From positions 1 to 64,000 of the forward strand of contig JADDOH010014936.1 of NCBI GenBank assembly GCA_016648135.1: a DNA stretch of 64,000 nucleotides, written 5' to 3'. Below are positions 54,441 through 63,591 of this stretch, piece by piece. The notes below the pieces were generated by a model. The model did no database searches. It was given only the letters and a program-made list of their open reading frames with translations, and was not told the DNA's origin. The DNA is from Agrypnia vestita (Eukaryota > Arthropoda > Insecta > Trichoptera > Phryganeidae). Within the stretch, counting starts at the first letter, position 1. Each line of letters starts with the position of its first letter. The position numbers were made by a program, and so were the translations under genes.

Positions 54441-54772
54441 GGCTTAAGTGATCAATTTATACAACGGCGTTCATTGAGTTCATTCATGATCCGCCACTCA
54501 TCTATGAAGTTTTTTTAATTTTTTTTTAACATAGACTTCTGTTTTTTGACAAGATTATGTAGAAATATTCTTTATATGTACAGGGTGTAACAGAACTAGT
54601 CAACAATACTTTACAGGTGGTATTCCATCTTGATTTTGAGTCGAAAATGTTCAAGCAATCATGACCAGTAGTCAGTAGTTAAGAAGATATGCTACATCAA
54701 AGTTTGCAATTTTTTTCAATATTTCTTATTTATTTTTTTCAATGTCACTTAGTGAGTTTACTGTAACTAAGG

Positions 54773-55820
54773 ATTTTAAAATAAAATACAAATCACTTTG
54801 TTTTTCCCATTTTATTGGATATAAAATCTTTAGTACACAAACAATCCTTAAGGGGGGGGTAAGGTTAATTCGTACAAAAAAGGCATGTTTTTGTGAATTT
54901 TTTGTGACGACACAGTTAAAATCTCTTTATTAAAACCAATGGTACATTAAAGTATGACATTTGAAGAATATTGTGTAAAATTTTCAAGACGAAATATTAA
55001 AAAATACGGCAATGGCAGCAATTATTCGGACGTGTCTCGGAAAAAAGTAGAATTGCGGTGTCCATCATAACTTGGTGCTAGATCATCTGAAATCGAAAAA
55101 TCAAAATTCATTCGTTAGATAATAGGTTTCCCCAGGTAATACTGGAAGGGTTTTTTGAAATTTCAATTTTTCAATTTTTTGGAACACTTTGAAAGGAAAA
55201 ACGCGATTTTTTGCGAAAAATATCGGCTAATTTGTTATTAAAAAATAAAAATTAATAACAAATTTGAAAATAAGTGTGCAGAAATAGTGTTCAAAATTTC
55301 AAAAGGATCGGTGCAGCAGTTTTGAAGTTATGATGGACACCGACTTTGAAAACGTGAGATGTGGGGAAAACGCTTTAAAGTTTTGCACACTGTAAAATTC
55401 AAAATAAAACTCAACACTTATTTTATACTTACACATAATCGTCGACGCCATGTTCACACAGCAAAGAGCTTTAATCATCAGCATCTTTTTGTCCTTGTCT
55501 AAGTAAAACTCTTCTAATACAATAGCACGTCCGGTAGTCCTCAGGTGAGCGCGTCTCTTAGCTACCCAAGCAGGTATAGAAAATCAGTCTGATATCGCTC
55601 AAATGTTCATAATTTCGTCAATTTTGCTCCGATTGACTTGAAATTTCGACACAATATTCTTGCGATGTTATACATTCATTTAAATAATTAAAAATAAAAT
55701 TGCAAAAAAAAAGTTAAAAACCTTACCCCCCCCCTTAAGAAAAGAACTTTGTTCTCGAAATATGTAGATTTCGTATCTAATAAAGTGGTGAAAACAAAAT
55801 GATTTGTATTTTATTTTAAT
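54773..55820. mobile_element. Foldback-like element, about 95-bp inverted arms
   Basis: Arms 54773-54867 and 55716-55820 share AAAATAAAATACAAATCA...TTTTATT-GATA...CCTTAAGGGGGGGGTAAGGTT in inverted orientation. The poly-G tract of one arm (54849-54860) faces the poly-C of the other (55725-55735). A second inner inversion, GTGTCCATCATAACTT at 55059 and AGTTATGATGGACACC at 55325, lies inside. No coding sequence or recognisable transposase. Confidence 0.7.
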
Positions 55821-55919
55821 AATAATGCCACCACAAAGTTCAACTTCATTCAGAAGAAAAAATATTCTTCGAACAATTAAGATTAATCTAGATTTTCTTA
55901 CGGTGGCATTGGTGAACAT

Positions 55920-56050
55920 TGCATTGTGTAAAGTAATCGCTTAAACCAGCTCATATAGGACATAAGCCCAGGGCCATCTATATAAAGACTTTCAAACACG
56001 TTTCCCATATATACAGGTTTGCCTCTATACAACATCTATAATTAATCTCA
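55920..56050 (+). repeat. Repeat block, family of 42.63 kb
   Basis: TTAAACCAGCTCATATAGGACATAAGCCCAGGGCCATCTATATAAAGACTTTCAAACACG... aligned with 42640-42740. Confidence 0.55.
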
Positions 56051-56455
56051 ATCAAATATTTTTTAGAATTTTATTTTAATTTTCTTCATTAAAACCAATG
56101 ATATAATAAACTGTAGATACGTTACAAGCGTGAAATCGTGGCAAGTCAAAAAAGTAAGGTAATTGCCTTACTTGCATTCGTTGTCGAACGGACCTTCTTT
56201 GTGATTGGACGTGACGGTACGCCGAAAAAAGAGTCCCGGGGAAAAGGAACAGAGTATCGTACACAATTGTAAGAATGAGTATGTTATCTTAGTCACCGTG
56301 ATTTCAAATTACCAGATTTTTCTGCATTTGCTACGTTTGAAATCAGGATAGTATGGGAATAACGTGTCTATTTATAATACGTCAACGATTAAAACATTAA
56401 TTTTAATTTATTTAAAATAACTTTGTAAACACCACGTTTTTATTGAAAAAAATTC
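56051..56455. other. Intergenic, nothing recognised
   Basis: A short inverted repeat near 56155-56172 (AAGTAAGGTAATTGCCTTACTT). No gene. Confidence 0.4.
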
Positions 56456-56464
56456 AACATATTT

Positions 56465-56494
56465 CGAAGCCAACGGCTCCTTCGTCAGGATAAT
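56465..56494 (-). ncRNA. Hammerhead ribozyme-like motif, PLE type
   Basis: Minus strand: CTGACGA (56488-56482), one base, stem GGAGCC/GTT/GGCTTC, then GAA and ATATGT, T. The hexamer has one change from ACATGT. A truncated plus-strand 3' half (CATTGGCATCGAAACATGTTG) sits at 56507-56527. Confidence 0.5.
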
Positions 56495-56536
56495 AAAAAA
56501 AAAAGCCATTGGCATCGAAACATGTTGAATTTTTGA

Positions 56537-56827
56537 AGTGGGAGAATAATAAAAGAAAGACTAGAAGAGCATAAAAGAGCCGTAAAAAACTTTAGTAAAA
56601 ATTCAGAAATGGCAGAGCATGCCAGAATGGAGGGACATAAGTTTGATTCGAAATTATTATATGGGTGCAGTAACGGAAGAAGAATGGACGTCTTGGAGAT
56701 CTTAGAAATAAATAATAATAAAATAAATATAATAAACATCCAGATACCACCCACAACCTCTCCACTCCTATCCATTCTAACCCCGCCCCCGATCCCCACC
56801 ACCATTACACCCACCCAATCCCTATAA
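56537..56827 (+). pseudogene. PLE GIY-YIG C-terminal fragment
   Basis: Open for 96 codons: SGRIIKERLEEHKRAVKNFS, KNSEMAEHARMEGHKF, then an Asn-rich LEILEINNNKINIINIQIPP and Pro/Thr-rich tail to the stop. GR-IK-R--EHKRA and S-IAEH---GH-FD match the second half of PLE GIY-YIG domains; the YIG strand itself is missing. A different PLE family from the 40.5 kb one. Confidence 0.75.
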
Positions 56828-57500
56828 ATTCTGACTCGAATTATTTTTAATTTAGTTGTAAACGTGTTGTTATTGACAATGGGTGAAATCGCGAAAACGT
56901 TTTAACAATTCAAAATAAATATAGTGGAATAAAACAGTGTTGTTTTACCCTCGTTTTTTAAAATATTAACAATGAATTTCCACAATGTAACAAACAAAAA
57001 ACTTGAACATTTAATAAAAAAGTGGTGTTTACTAAGTTATTTTATACAAATTATAATTACGTCACCACAAAATAATTTTGCTATATTTGAAGAAGAAGAT
57101 TAAAACATTATTTTTTAATGGTTTTGCTTCATAAAACTAATTTCTACCCTTCAAACTTAATTTCGGAAACTAACCATATTCTGTCAAAATGACATATCCT
57201 CTGGAAGCTGCCCGTCACTAATCAGTGGACGGAATACTAAAATATTGCTTAAATTCATAAACTAGAATATATCACGCTTGACCTCCGCCGGAGATGAAAG
57301 GGTTGTATAATCCCCAGGCCACGCACACATCCACTCGATAGGGTCCACTTTACAGGGTCCAATATTTCATATTGATAACATCGATCAATTATTATTCCCC
57401 ATCTAAATTTTCCACATTACCAACAACAAACAGCACTTTGGAAGGTCGGTGGGAAGCTCTGTCCCTGTTTCCAAGAAAGTTCCTCGTCAATCACTGTTGC
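56828..57500. other. Intergenic
   Basis: The first 110 bases are probably the PLE 3' UTR. 57280-57420 is mixed in composition and unmatched. No gene. Confidence 0.35.
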
Positions 57501-57960
57501 GCTACAGTTATTTAAAATTTTAAGATCAAAAAGTCAACACAAGTTTACACTAATTTGGAAATTGCTAGAAGATTCTGGGTTGGTACGCTGGATTCTGGAA
57601 GCATCGAGAAAGCGACATGATGACGGGTCTATAAATACGGGGGCACCGCGCTGCTCAATTAGAGTTTTAGAGTTTTCAAAAGCGACGATTCAGTGTGTAG
57701 CTACGGCGGTCGGCGATAGGGTGTTTATAGCTGCTGGTGACCGGGACCGGGTTAGCCGCATCGAGCCCATGATTGGTGGGTATCGCTCGTTGCGTGCAGC
57801 TAGAATTGCGACGGCTTAGACCGCCACAAATGTTATCGGTGTTAAACGCAGAGGTCTATTGTGTGTTGTGAAGCAATCCGCGTGAAATTCCACAGTCTCT
57901 GTTTTACTACATATGCCAATGAACTGCTCCTACCTACACTGTCGTTAATCATTCCAGTGA
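57501..57960 (+). promoter_or_regulatory. LTR- or promoter-like region with TATA box
   Basis: GTCTATAAATACGGGGGCACC (TATA at about 57630) is preceded by GAAGATTCTGG and GGATTCTGGAAGC, heat-shock-element-like half sites, and followed by GC-rich sequence without coding resemblance. It may be U3/R of an LTR (TGTTGCGCTAC at 57501) or a host promoter. Confidence 0.35.
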
Positions 57961-58435
57961 TTGTTCTGCAAAATTATATTTAAGAGCAGTGGCCACTCTT
58001 ATCTTCTTATCTAAGACCACTAGCTTTTATTTCATTATGAATGTGAAAATAATTTTCGGGTGTATTAAAATATTTAAGTATATTTATAATTCGGATGAAT
58101 GATATGTATACATAAAGATAATATTGCTCTATATTCTAATCAAAAATATATATATAGAAGTCTCATTAAAAGCAGCGAAATTTATATTTTATTGGAGTGA
58201 CGAATCTGAATCATAGATGGCTATACAGTATGAAGGCAGATCGCCGCTTACCCAGGACCTATTTATAAGCAAGAGCTTCTCTATTGGTCTTACTTAATTG
58301 CCGCCAGGTTTGCATTTTTTGATGCTAAAGGCAATCGTGCAACCCAGCATTGCAAAGCAGAGTTGAGCCCCATGCTGCCATCAAAAAGGTTTGCCCTCAT
58401 AGTCCCGTCAGTTCACTTCTTGATTTAAAAAAAAA

Positions 58436-58465
<30 letters not shown>
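57961..58465. other. Intergenic, nothing recognised
   Basis: No gene or repeat recognised. Confidence 0.4.
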
Positions 58466-58473
<8 letters not shown>

Positions 58474-58479
58474 TATATA

Positions 58480-59030
58480 CTTAGAGTATATACAATCCAG
58501 AGAATTCATTCTTTTTCCTCCACTACGGTTAAGAGCTTCTCTAAAAACGCGTTCACTATGTGTGCAAATTAAAATAACGTCATTTGATGGATATACTAAC
58601 CCCCCTCTATCTTTTTGTGCAATTAATGAATTTCGCAAAGTTGTCTTAAAGCCAATAAGGGCAGAAAGACAATTCTCACATTTAATTTTTTTCTTTAGAT
58701 GCCTGACAACAAAACCTCAAATATAAATTATACAACTCTCCACATACTGACTGCACATATATATTGATTCAGGAATATCGTCGAAAGGCAAAGTATTTTA
58801 GAAACTCAATTCGTCATCACTTAATAATTTTAATTTGGAGGAGGAACAGTTTATAATATTGACAGAATTCTTTGAATTACAGTTTAATATACTAATTTTA
58901 TCTAAAGGTTTGCAGTTTCCATTTACATTATCTTTGATTTCTGCGCGTATAAGTAATTTCTTGTAGGCGGACTTAAATTGGCTAACGGTTGGGTTGTTAT
59001 TATAACCACCATGTGAGCTCCGAAAAATAA
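58480..59030 (-). pseudogene. P/THAP9-type transposase, C-terminal domain
   Basis: Minus-strand reading in one frame: FRSSHGGYNNNPTVSQFKSA, YKKLLIRAEIKDNVNGNC, a TAA at 58798-58800, then YI-stop-GFVVRHLKKKIKCENC (TGA at 58717-58719), LIAQKDRGGLVYPSNDVILI and ERVFREALN. GG-N-NPTV-QF--AY++LL, YIAGFV-R-L-KK-KCE-C and LI--KD-GGL-YPS-DV are the conserved C-terminal blocks of P-element/THAP9-like transposases. Two stops make it inactive as it stands. The end overlaps the inverted repeat. Confidence 0.8.
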
Positions 59031-59163
59031 TTCGATATGGTCTTCATATACTGGAGTTTCAGAATGCACATAACTAATTTTATAAATCCCATAAAAATTG
59101 GCGATTTAAGACATTTTTTATGTAACGAAAAACGAATAAAGAATGAACACTACAGGTACTTAC

Positions 59164-59365
59164 TCTATCAATAGCCAGTTCTGTTCTTGAATAATTCGTA
59201 GGAACAGCAAATTTTTTTATTCGAACTAATTTGTTTTCTTTCCTTCTGTCAAAATGTACATTCAAGAAGTGATCTGAGCAAACACAACTGTGATTTCCGG
59301 GATTCCAATTAATCCTTCCCACAGCATGGATCCATTCACTTTTTCTTACTTCATTTTTTGGGAAC
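59164..59365 (-). CDS. THAP domain, second exon
   Basis: Preceded by acceptor TTTTTGTAG and followed by donor GTAAGT. It encodes FPKNEVRKSEWIHAVGRINW, NHSCVCSDHFLNVHFDRR and KKFAVPTNYS, i.e. the Trp, the C-x2-H half of the C2CH zinc site (CSDH) and the AVPT box of the THAP DNA-binding domain. The join to the first exon restores Arg-Phe-Pro in phase (AG+G). No stop or shift within 67 codons. It is probably an exon of the transposon relic, but a domesticated host gene is possible. No third exon was identified with confidence. Confidence 0.8.
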
Positions 59366-59828
59366 CTACAAAAAATGATATCCCAATCCGAATACTTTAA
59401 ATAATAAATAATAAATAATTTGTATTCTAAAATTTTAAGCACAGCCCTGTTGCTACAATATGCTTTGTCATAAAAATACCACATTGAGCTTAGTTAGATC
59501 CATACAATGTAGTGCCTTCTCTTTCTTACTCGTAAAAATTCAGAATTTTTAAAGGAGAAAAAAAGAGACGGATATATTTTAAAATGTCGGCTATCTAAGT
59601 AAATAATCTTACAGTTCGTATTGATTGAACATTCATAGACATATTTTGATTTAAGTCATCAAAAACATCTTCAAAATAGCATTCTCCGAATTATTTGTGT
59701 AATAAAATCAATCAAAAATAAACGTTCTAGGATTTTTTAAACAAAAGTAAATGTTTGCAGTTGGTTTGTTGTTAAAATTATGAAATAAAACGTATACATG
59801 TAAAATTTTCATATTTTGGATAAAATAC

Positions 59829-59899
59829 CTGTGATAACTGATATGTTTTTTCCCGTTTCCAGTCCTATTGGAACACCCCTTCATTGCACAAGAAGGCAT
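59829..59899 (-). CDS. THAP domain, first exon
   Basis: ATG at 59899: MPSCAMKGCSNRTGNGKKHI then SYH and two bases of the Arg codon, followed by the donor AG|GTATTT. C-x4-C is the first half of the C2CH zinc site, and GC-NR and IS-HRFP are characteristic of THAP domains. An upstream in-frame ATG at 59923 would add eight residues, but THAP proteins normally begin M-P/V-x-C, so 59899 is preferred. The intron to 59366 is 463 bp. Confidence 0.8.
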
Positions 59900-59978
59900 A
59901 TCAAATTTTTGTAATATTTGCACGTAAATACATAATAATTTATCGAAAATACGGATAACAAATCCGACAGCTCTGCCG

Positions 59979-60025
59979 TTCTCTGCCCGAGTTTCAAATC
60001 CTTATTTGAAACTCGGGCAAGAGAA
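59979..60025. repeat. Long hairpin, 21-bp stem
   Basis: TTCTCTGCCCGAGTTTCAAAT (59979-59999) and ATTTGAAACTCGGGCAAGAGAA (60004-60025) form a stem with a 4-base loop and a single bulge. It lies 80 bases upstream of the THAP start, inside the inverted repeats. Confidence 0.85.
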
Positions 60026-60188
60026 CCCTTACAAAGCAATTAAAGACGTACCCGACCGGGTGATCTTTTTTGTCCCTTTTTGTCTTATGTGTTACTATAT
60101 TGTTAAAACTGAGTAAGCTCTATTTTACCACGCGTACGGGTTTGGTAAAATGTTTAGTTATCCCTCTATGGATTGTATATACTCTAAG

Positions 60189-60226
<38 letters not shown>

Positions 60227-60229
60227 AAC

Positions 60230-60504
60230 TACCCAGATATTTAAATACAGTAAGCGTTAACACGATATATAAGTATATATAAAATACAAAGTATATAATA
60301 ACACTATATAAAAATATGAAGGATACACAGGATACATAGGATTATACGGGTAAAGAGCAAACAGGTCGGGACATTTGAGGGTAAAGATAAAAGAAAACTT
60401 CCTTTCGGTAGCATAAAAAGTACATAAAAATATGAACTATACCCCAATTATATTGAAAAAAGTATGCAAGTATGTGTGGTCGATCATGGGTAGAATCGGT
60501 GTAA
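60230..60504. other. Intergenic, nothing recognised
   Basis: AT-rich; no signal. Confidence 0.4.
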
Positions 60505-60620
60505 ATTACCTTGTGTAAAGTGTTTACTTAAGCCAGCTGACGACAGGTCGTAAGCCCTGAAAACCCCCGAAAAAAGACATCCATAAATACTTTCCCATAC
60601 AAATAGCTTCAAGACTTCAA
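60505..60620 (+). repeat. Repeat block, family of 42.63 kb
   Basis: TTAAGCCAGCTGACGACAGGTCGTAAGCCCTG...CATACAAATAGCTTC aligns with 42650-42740. Confidence 0.5.
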
Positions 60621-60997
60621 TGCTATATTTCAATTTACGAAAATAATTTCTTGGTATTTTGAATATTACTTTGAAATGATTCTCGAGCGCTGGTTGCGCG
60701 ATACATCCTTATGAAGAAAATTGCTTGTTGGATGTATTAAAAAATCTTTCACTCAACAAAGCTTCCCTTATTCTGTTATTACAGTCCTTCAAAAGACCTC
60801 CGTATCCTTCCGGTTCTTGATTTATCACAATATCCCGGCGTATAATCTTTAACAAGTTCACTCACATTTGAAAGCGAGTCCTTTGCCGTTTTTTTCTTTT
60901 TATTGTCGGCCGTTTGTGAAAATTTTATTGTTAAAGAAATAAATAGCTCCTCAATGTTGGGGGAAGATTGTAGTACTACTGCAACCATACATTTATT

Positions 60998-61034
60998 TAT
61001 ATATATTTCGACGCTACGTAGGTATCGTCAGCAT
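60998..61034 (-). ncRNA. Weak hammerhead-like motif
   Basis: Minus strand GCTGACGA, T, ACC...GCGTC, GAA, ATATAT, A. The core and the palindromic hexamer fit, but helix II is poor (TACCTACGTAGCG). Confidence 0.4.
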
Positions 61035-61083
61035 TTTTTTATTATCTATGCGCGAAAATATATTGTAAGGTTGGTAATTGTGC

Positions 61084-62020
61084 TTAAGTTGGCGCCGCTA
61101 GTAAAGGAGTGCGAAGGTCTGCATGTTTTGTTTATGTAGAGTGTATTTATAAAATATCAAAATGTAGTCTTCAACTCGGTGTGACGCAGCCTGCGCAGCG
61201 AGATATACCTGCGTCACGCCAGAATGGGTAAATACGACCCAGCGTCAACGCTGGCGTGGTATTTTTGTGGCATACTTTCATTCGTATATTTAGAGCTTGT
61301 TGTTAATTATCTTATTACTTTTATTTTGTTGGTAATTTAAAATAATGCAAATTTAAAAGAATGTTATTTATCTTGTTTATTTTTGGTATTTGGCGAAAAT
61401 TGCACTAATAGACAATTCGGAGAGAATCTTGGCTATTTTAAGAGTTGGACTCCGAAGAAGAAGAGTCAAATACAACTTCTGAAATCGAACTTGATGAACA
61501 TTTATCCGAACATAACCAAAGTAGGGGGACTAAACAAGATACAAGCGATACAAATATGGAATCGGATTCGTCGGAAAATCTCCATCTTTGACCCTACAAA
61601 ATTTCATCCCTTATTGCGAAATATGCAGTAGTTCCACTTCTCTGAATATGGAAGCCGAAGATTGGTTTCCTATTATTATTATGATAAGAAGTTCGTTTGA
61701 TATCTTTTTAAGTGTACACAATTATAACTGTCTATTAATATTTAGCATAATTTAAGAAAAGTATAAAAATATGCAAGAGGTGTTTTTCAAAGTTGATTTT
61801 GCATGTGTTATAAAGTTAATAAAACTTAAACTTATAAAATATATCGGCATTTGTATAATTTATTTTCGAACGCAAATTACTCTTATTTAGTAAATATTTA
61901 TTAAATTTAAGCAGTTGACTTTAAATTTTAGTTAGTTAAAATTGACTGACTAATTCCGGGTCATTTTGACCCTGTGTCATCGTCCACGTAATTATTTTCA
62001 CGTCATTGGCGCCGGGTTAA
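61084..62020 (+). mobile_element. piggyBac-like relic
   Basis: TTAA at both edges (61084-61087, 62017-62020). Just inside, GGCGCC occurs at both ends, and GGGTCATTTTGACCC (61958) and GGGTAAATACGACCC (61228) are sub-terminal dyads of the kind seen in piggyBac-like elements. A short frame at 61448-61588 encodes DSEEEESNTTSEIELDEHLS, the acidic N-terminus typical of piggyBac transposases; it stops before any catalytic domain. Confidence 0.5.
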
Positions 62021-62394
62021 TATCGCTAGGGAAGGGTAAATGTAATACTCAAATGAAGATTGTCTTGCCTTGTGAATTGTGAATTCCTTGGAACTTGAGA
62101 ACGCTTAGTTCCGTTTCGTAGAAAAGAGTTTCCTTCTTTTTTATGTAAAAAATACTCTGATACGCGATATCTGCAAACTTTTTATTATGTGGTCCAATGT
62201 AGATGTATCAATATAATGATGCTATATCGGAGCCGTGGTGATGTTGATTTAAGGATATTCTAATGAAGAACATTTTGTATCCTACAAATATCACAGGAGC
62301 TGGAACTGGTGTCATGCGATGTTTCACATATCTTAGGGAACCACATGATGCATTAAATTTTACAATTTAAGTAATTATCTCGGATTCATTATAA
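62021..62394. other. Intergenic, nothing recognised
   Basis: No gene or repeat recognised. Confidence 0.4.
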
Positions 62395-62680
62395 TATAGT
62401 AAAATCAAATTAATTAATCAATTAGAAAGACATTAGATTTTGGCTACTACCGGGATTTGAACCCGGGTCACCTCCTTTCCGGGGCCGGTGCTCTGACCAC
62501 TAAGCTATATGAGCCTTGTAGGTTTCCGTGAATATATCGACCTTTTATCTAATTCTCATTTTTATTAATTGATTAATTTTTATTTTATGATTGATTTGGT
62601 TTAAAAAAAAACTTTACAGAATTTTCTTCTGAAAAATTACAACTTAAAAAATATTAATGTGTTCTTGAATTTATTTATAA
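62395..62680 (-). mobile_element. tRNA-like element, copy 3
   Basis: The core 62442-62515 (minus) has A box TAGCTTAGTGG, CCGGCCCCGGAAAGGAGGTG and B box GGGTTCAAATCCC. Its 5' flank includes CGATATATTCACGGAAAC and, farther, the arm TTACAGAATTTTCTTCTGAAAAATTACAACTT...TGTTCTTGAAT in the position of the copy 1 left arm. The opposite arm is missing beyond AAATCAAATTAATTAATCAATT. Confidence 0.7.
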
Positions 62681-63185
62681 TATAGTACGTTAAATTTAAA
62701 AAAATCTTTTAAAGCTAACTTACTAAATATATTTCTATACCATTTACTACCTGTGTTTCTTCCTTTTGATTTTTCTATTTCACAAGGGATGGACACATTA
62801 CGGAATAATTGGTCGCTTGCTGAACGCAGTTTTAACTTGGCATTGCCAGGCGCGCGGTACGAGTTATATATAGCTACACCTCCCCGCCCTACGCGCGCAT
62901 GCCAGTGCCTAGAAAAATCTGACCGCTTCCGGACTCCTCTAGATTGGTGGGTTCCTCTTCTCTCCTCTAGGTTACTCCAGGAGATACTAGAACTTTCCGA
63001 AAGCCCCGGAATACTTGTTTTCTTTTTGCATATTTTTTTTATAACAGCGAGAAGACGTTGTCAGTGGTAGCGATGATTATTATATTATGTAGTTGTATCA
63101 ATGATTGATAACTAAGATAGTTGTCAGTCGAACTACAAAAAATCAGTAAAAATCAGACGTAATCAGATAAAAATTCTCAAATAAC
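62681..63185. other. Intergenic with GC-rich promoter-like patch
   Basis: 62840-62960 is GC-rich with GAGTTATATATAGCTACACC and CGCGCATGC; it could be part of an LTR. The 105-codon frame has no family resemblance. Confidence 0.3.
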
Positions 63186-63591
63186 TGTTAGTGTCACCGG
63201 TTTAAATTAAAATACAATCGTGCGGAACGATATGGAGCACTTATAAGCAATTTCAAAAATTTAGTTCGTAACAAGTCACTTTAGTTGAATCACTAACTAT
63301 TCCGTAAATCACACTAGAATATTCAACTAGTCTTTGGTACACTGTAGTGTTAAAATCAGTTTGCTCGTCCATTCGCCCGTTTCATTCGACAGCGCAGTTG
63401 CGTCGCAATTTATAAGGTCCCGATCCCTGAAAAATTCTAGATTATATTCGCGTATTCCATCCGTTTCTAAGTCTTTCAGAAACATTCCAAAACGTCATAC
63501 CTGTTTCGGAAACCCTCAATTATGTACAGCTCCGTTACCACATAACTGTAAGAACTGTAGTCCATCTGTTATAACAAGTATAATCGTAACA
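63186..63591 (-). mobile_element. Probable solo LTR
   Basis: Plus strand TGTTAGTGTCACCGG...TAATCGTAACA: the edges are TG...CA in both readings, with an inverted TGTTA/TAACA start. Flanks TAAC and TAAT could be a diverged 4-bp duplication. A TATA-like CCTTATAAATTGCG (minus strand) lies at about 63412. Related to, but distinct from, the TGTCAC family. Confidence 0.5.

Larger units (their letters stand above)
58470..60199 (-). mobile_element. P/THAP9-like transposon relic bounded by inverted repeats
   Basis: 58470-58499 and 60169-60198 are inverted copies of TGGATTGTATATACTCTAAG plus (TA)n. They enclose a THAP domain split by an intron and the C-terminal part of a P-element/THAP9-type transposase, all on the minus strand. 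(TA)n tracts lie at both edges (58440-58475, 60190-60228), so the element either inserted in or generated TA repeats. About 400 residues between THAP and C-terminus are missing. Confidence 0.65.
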
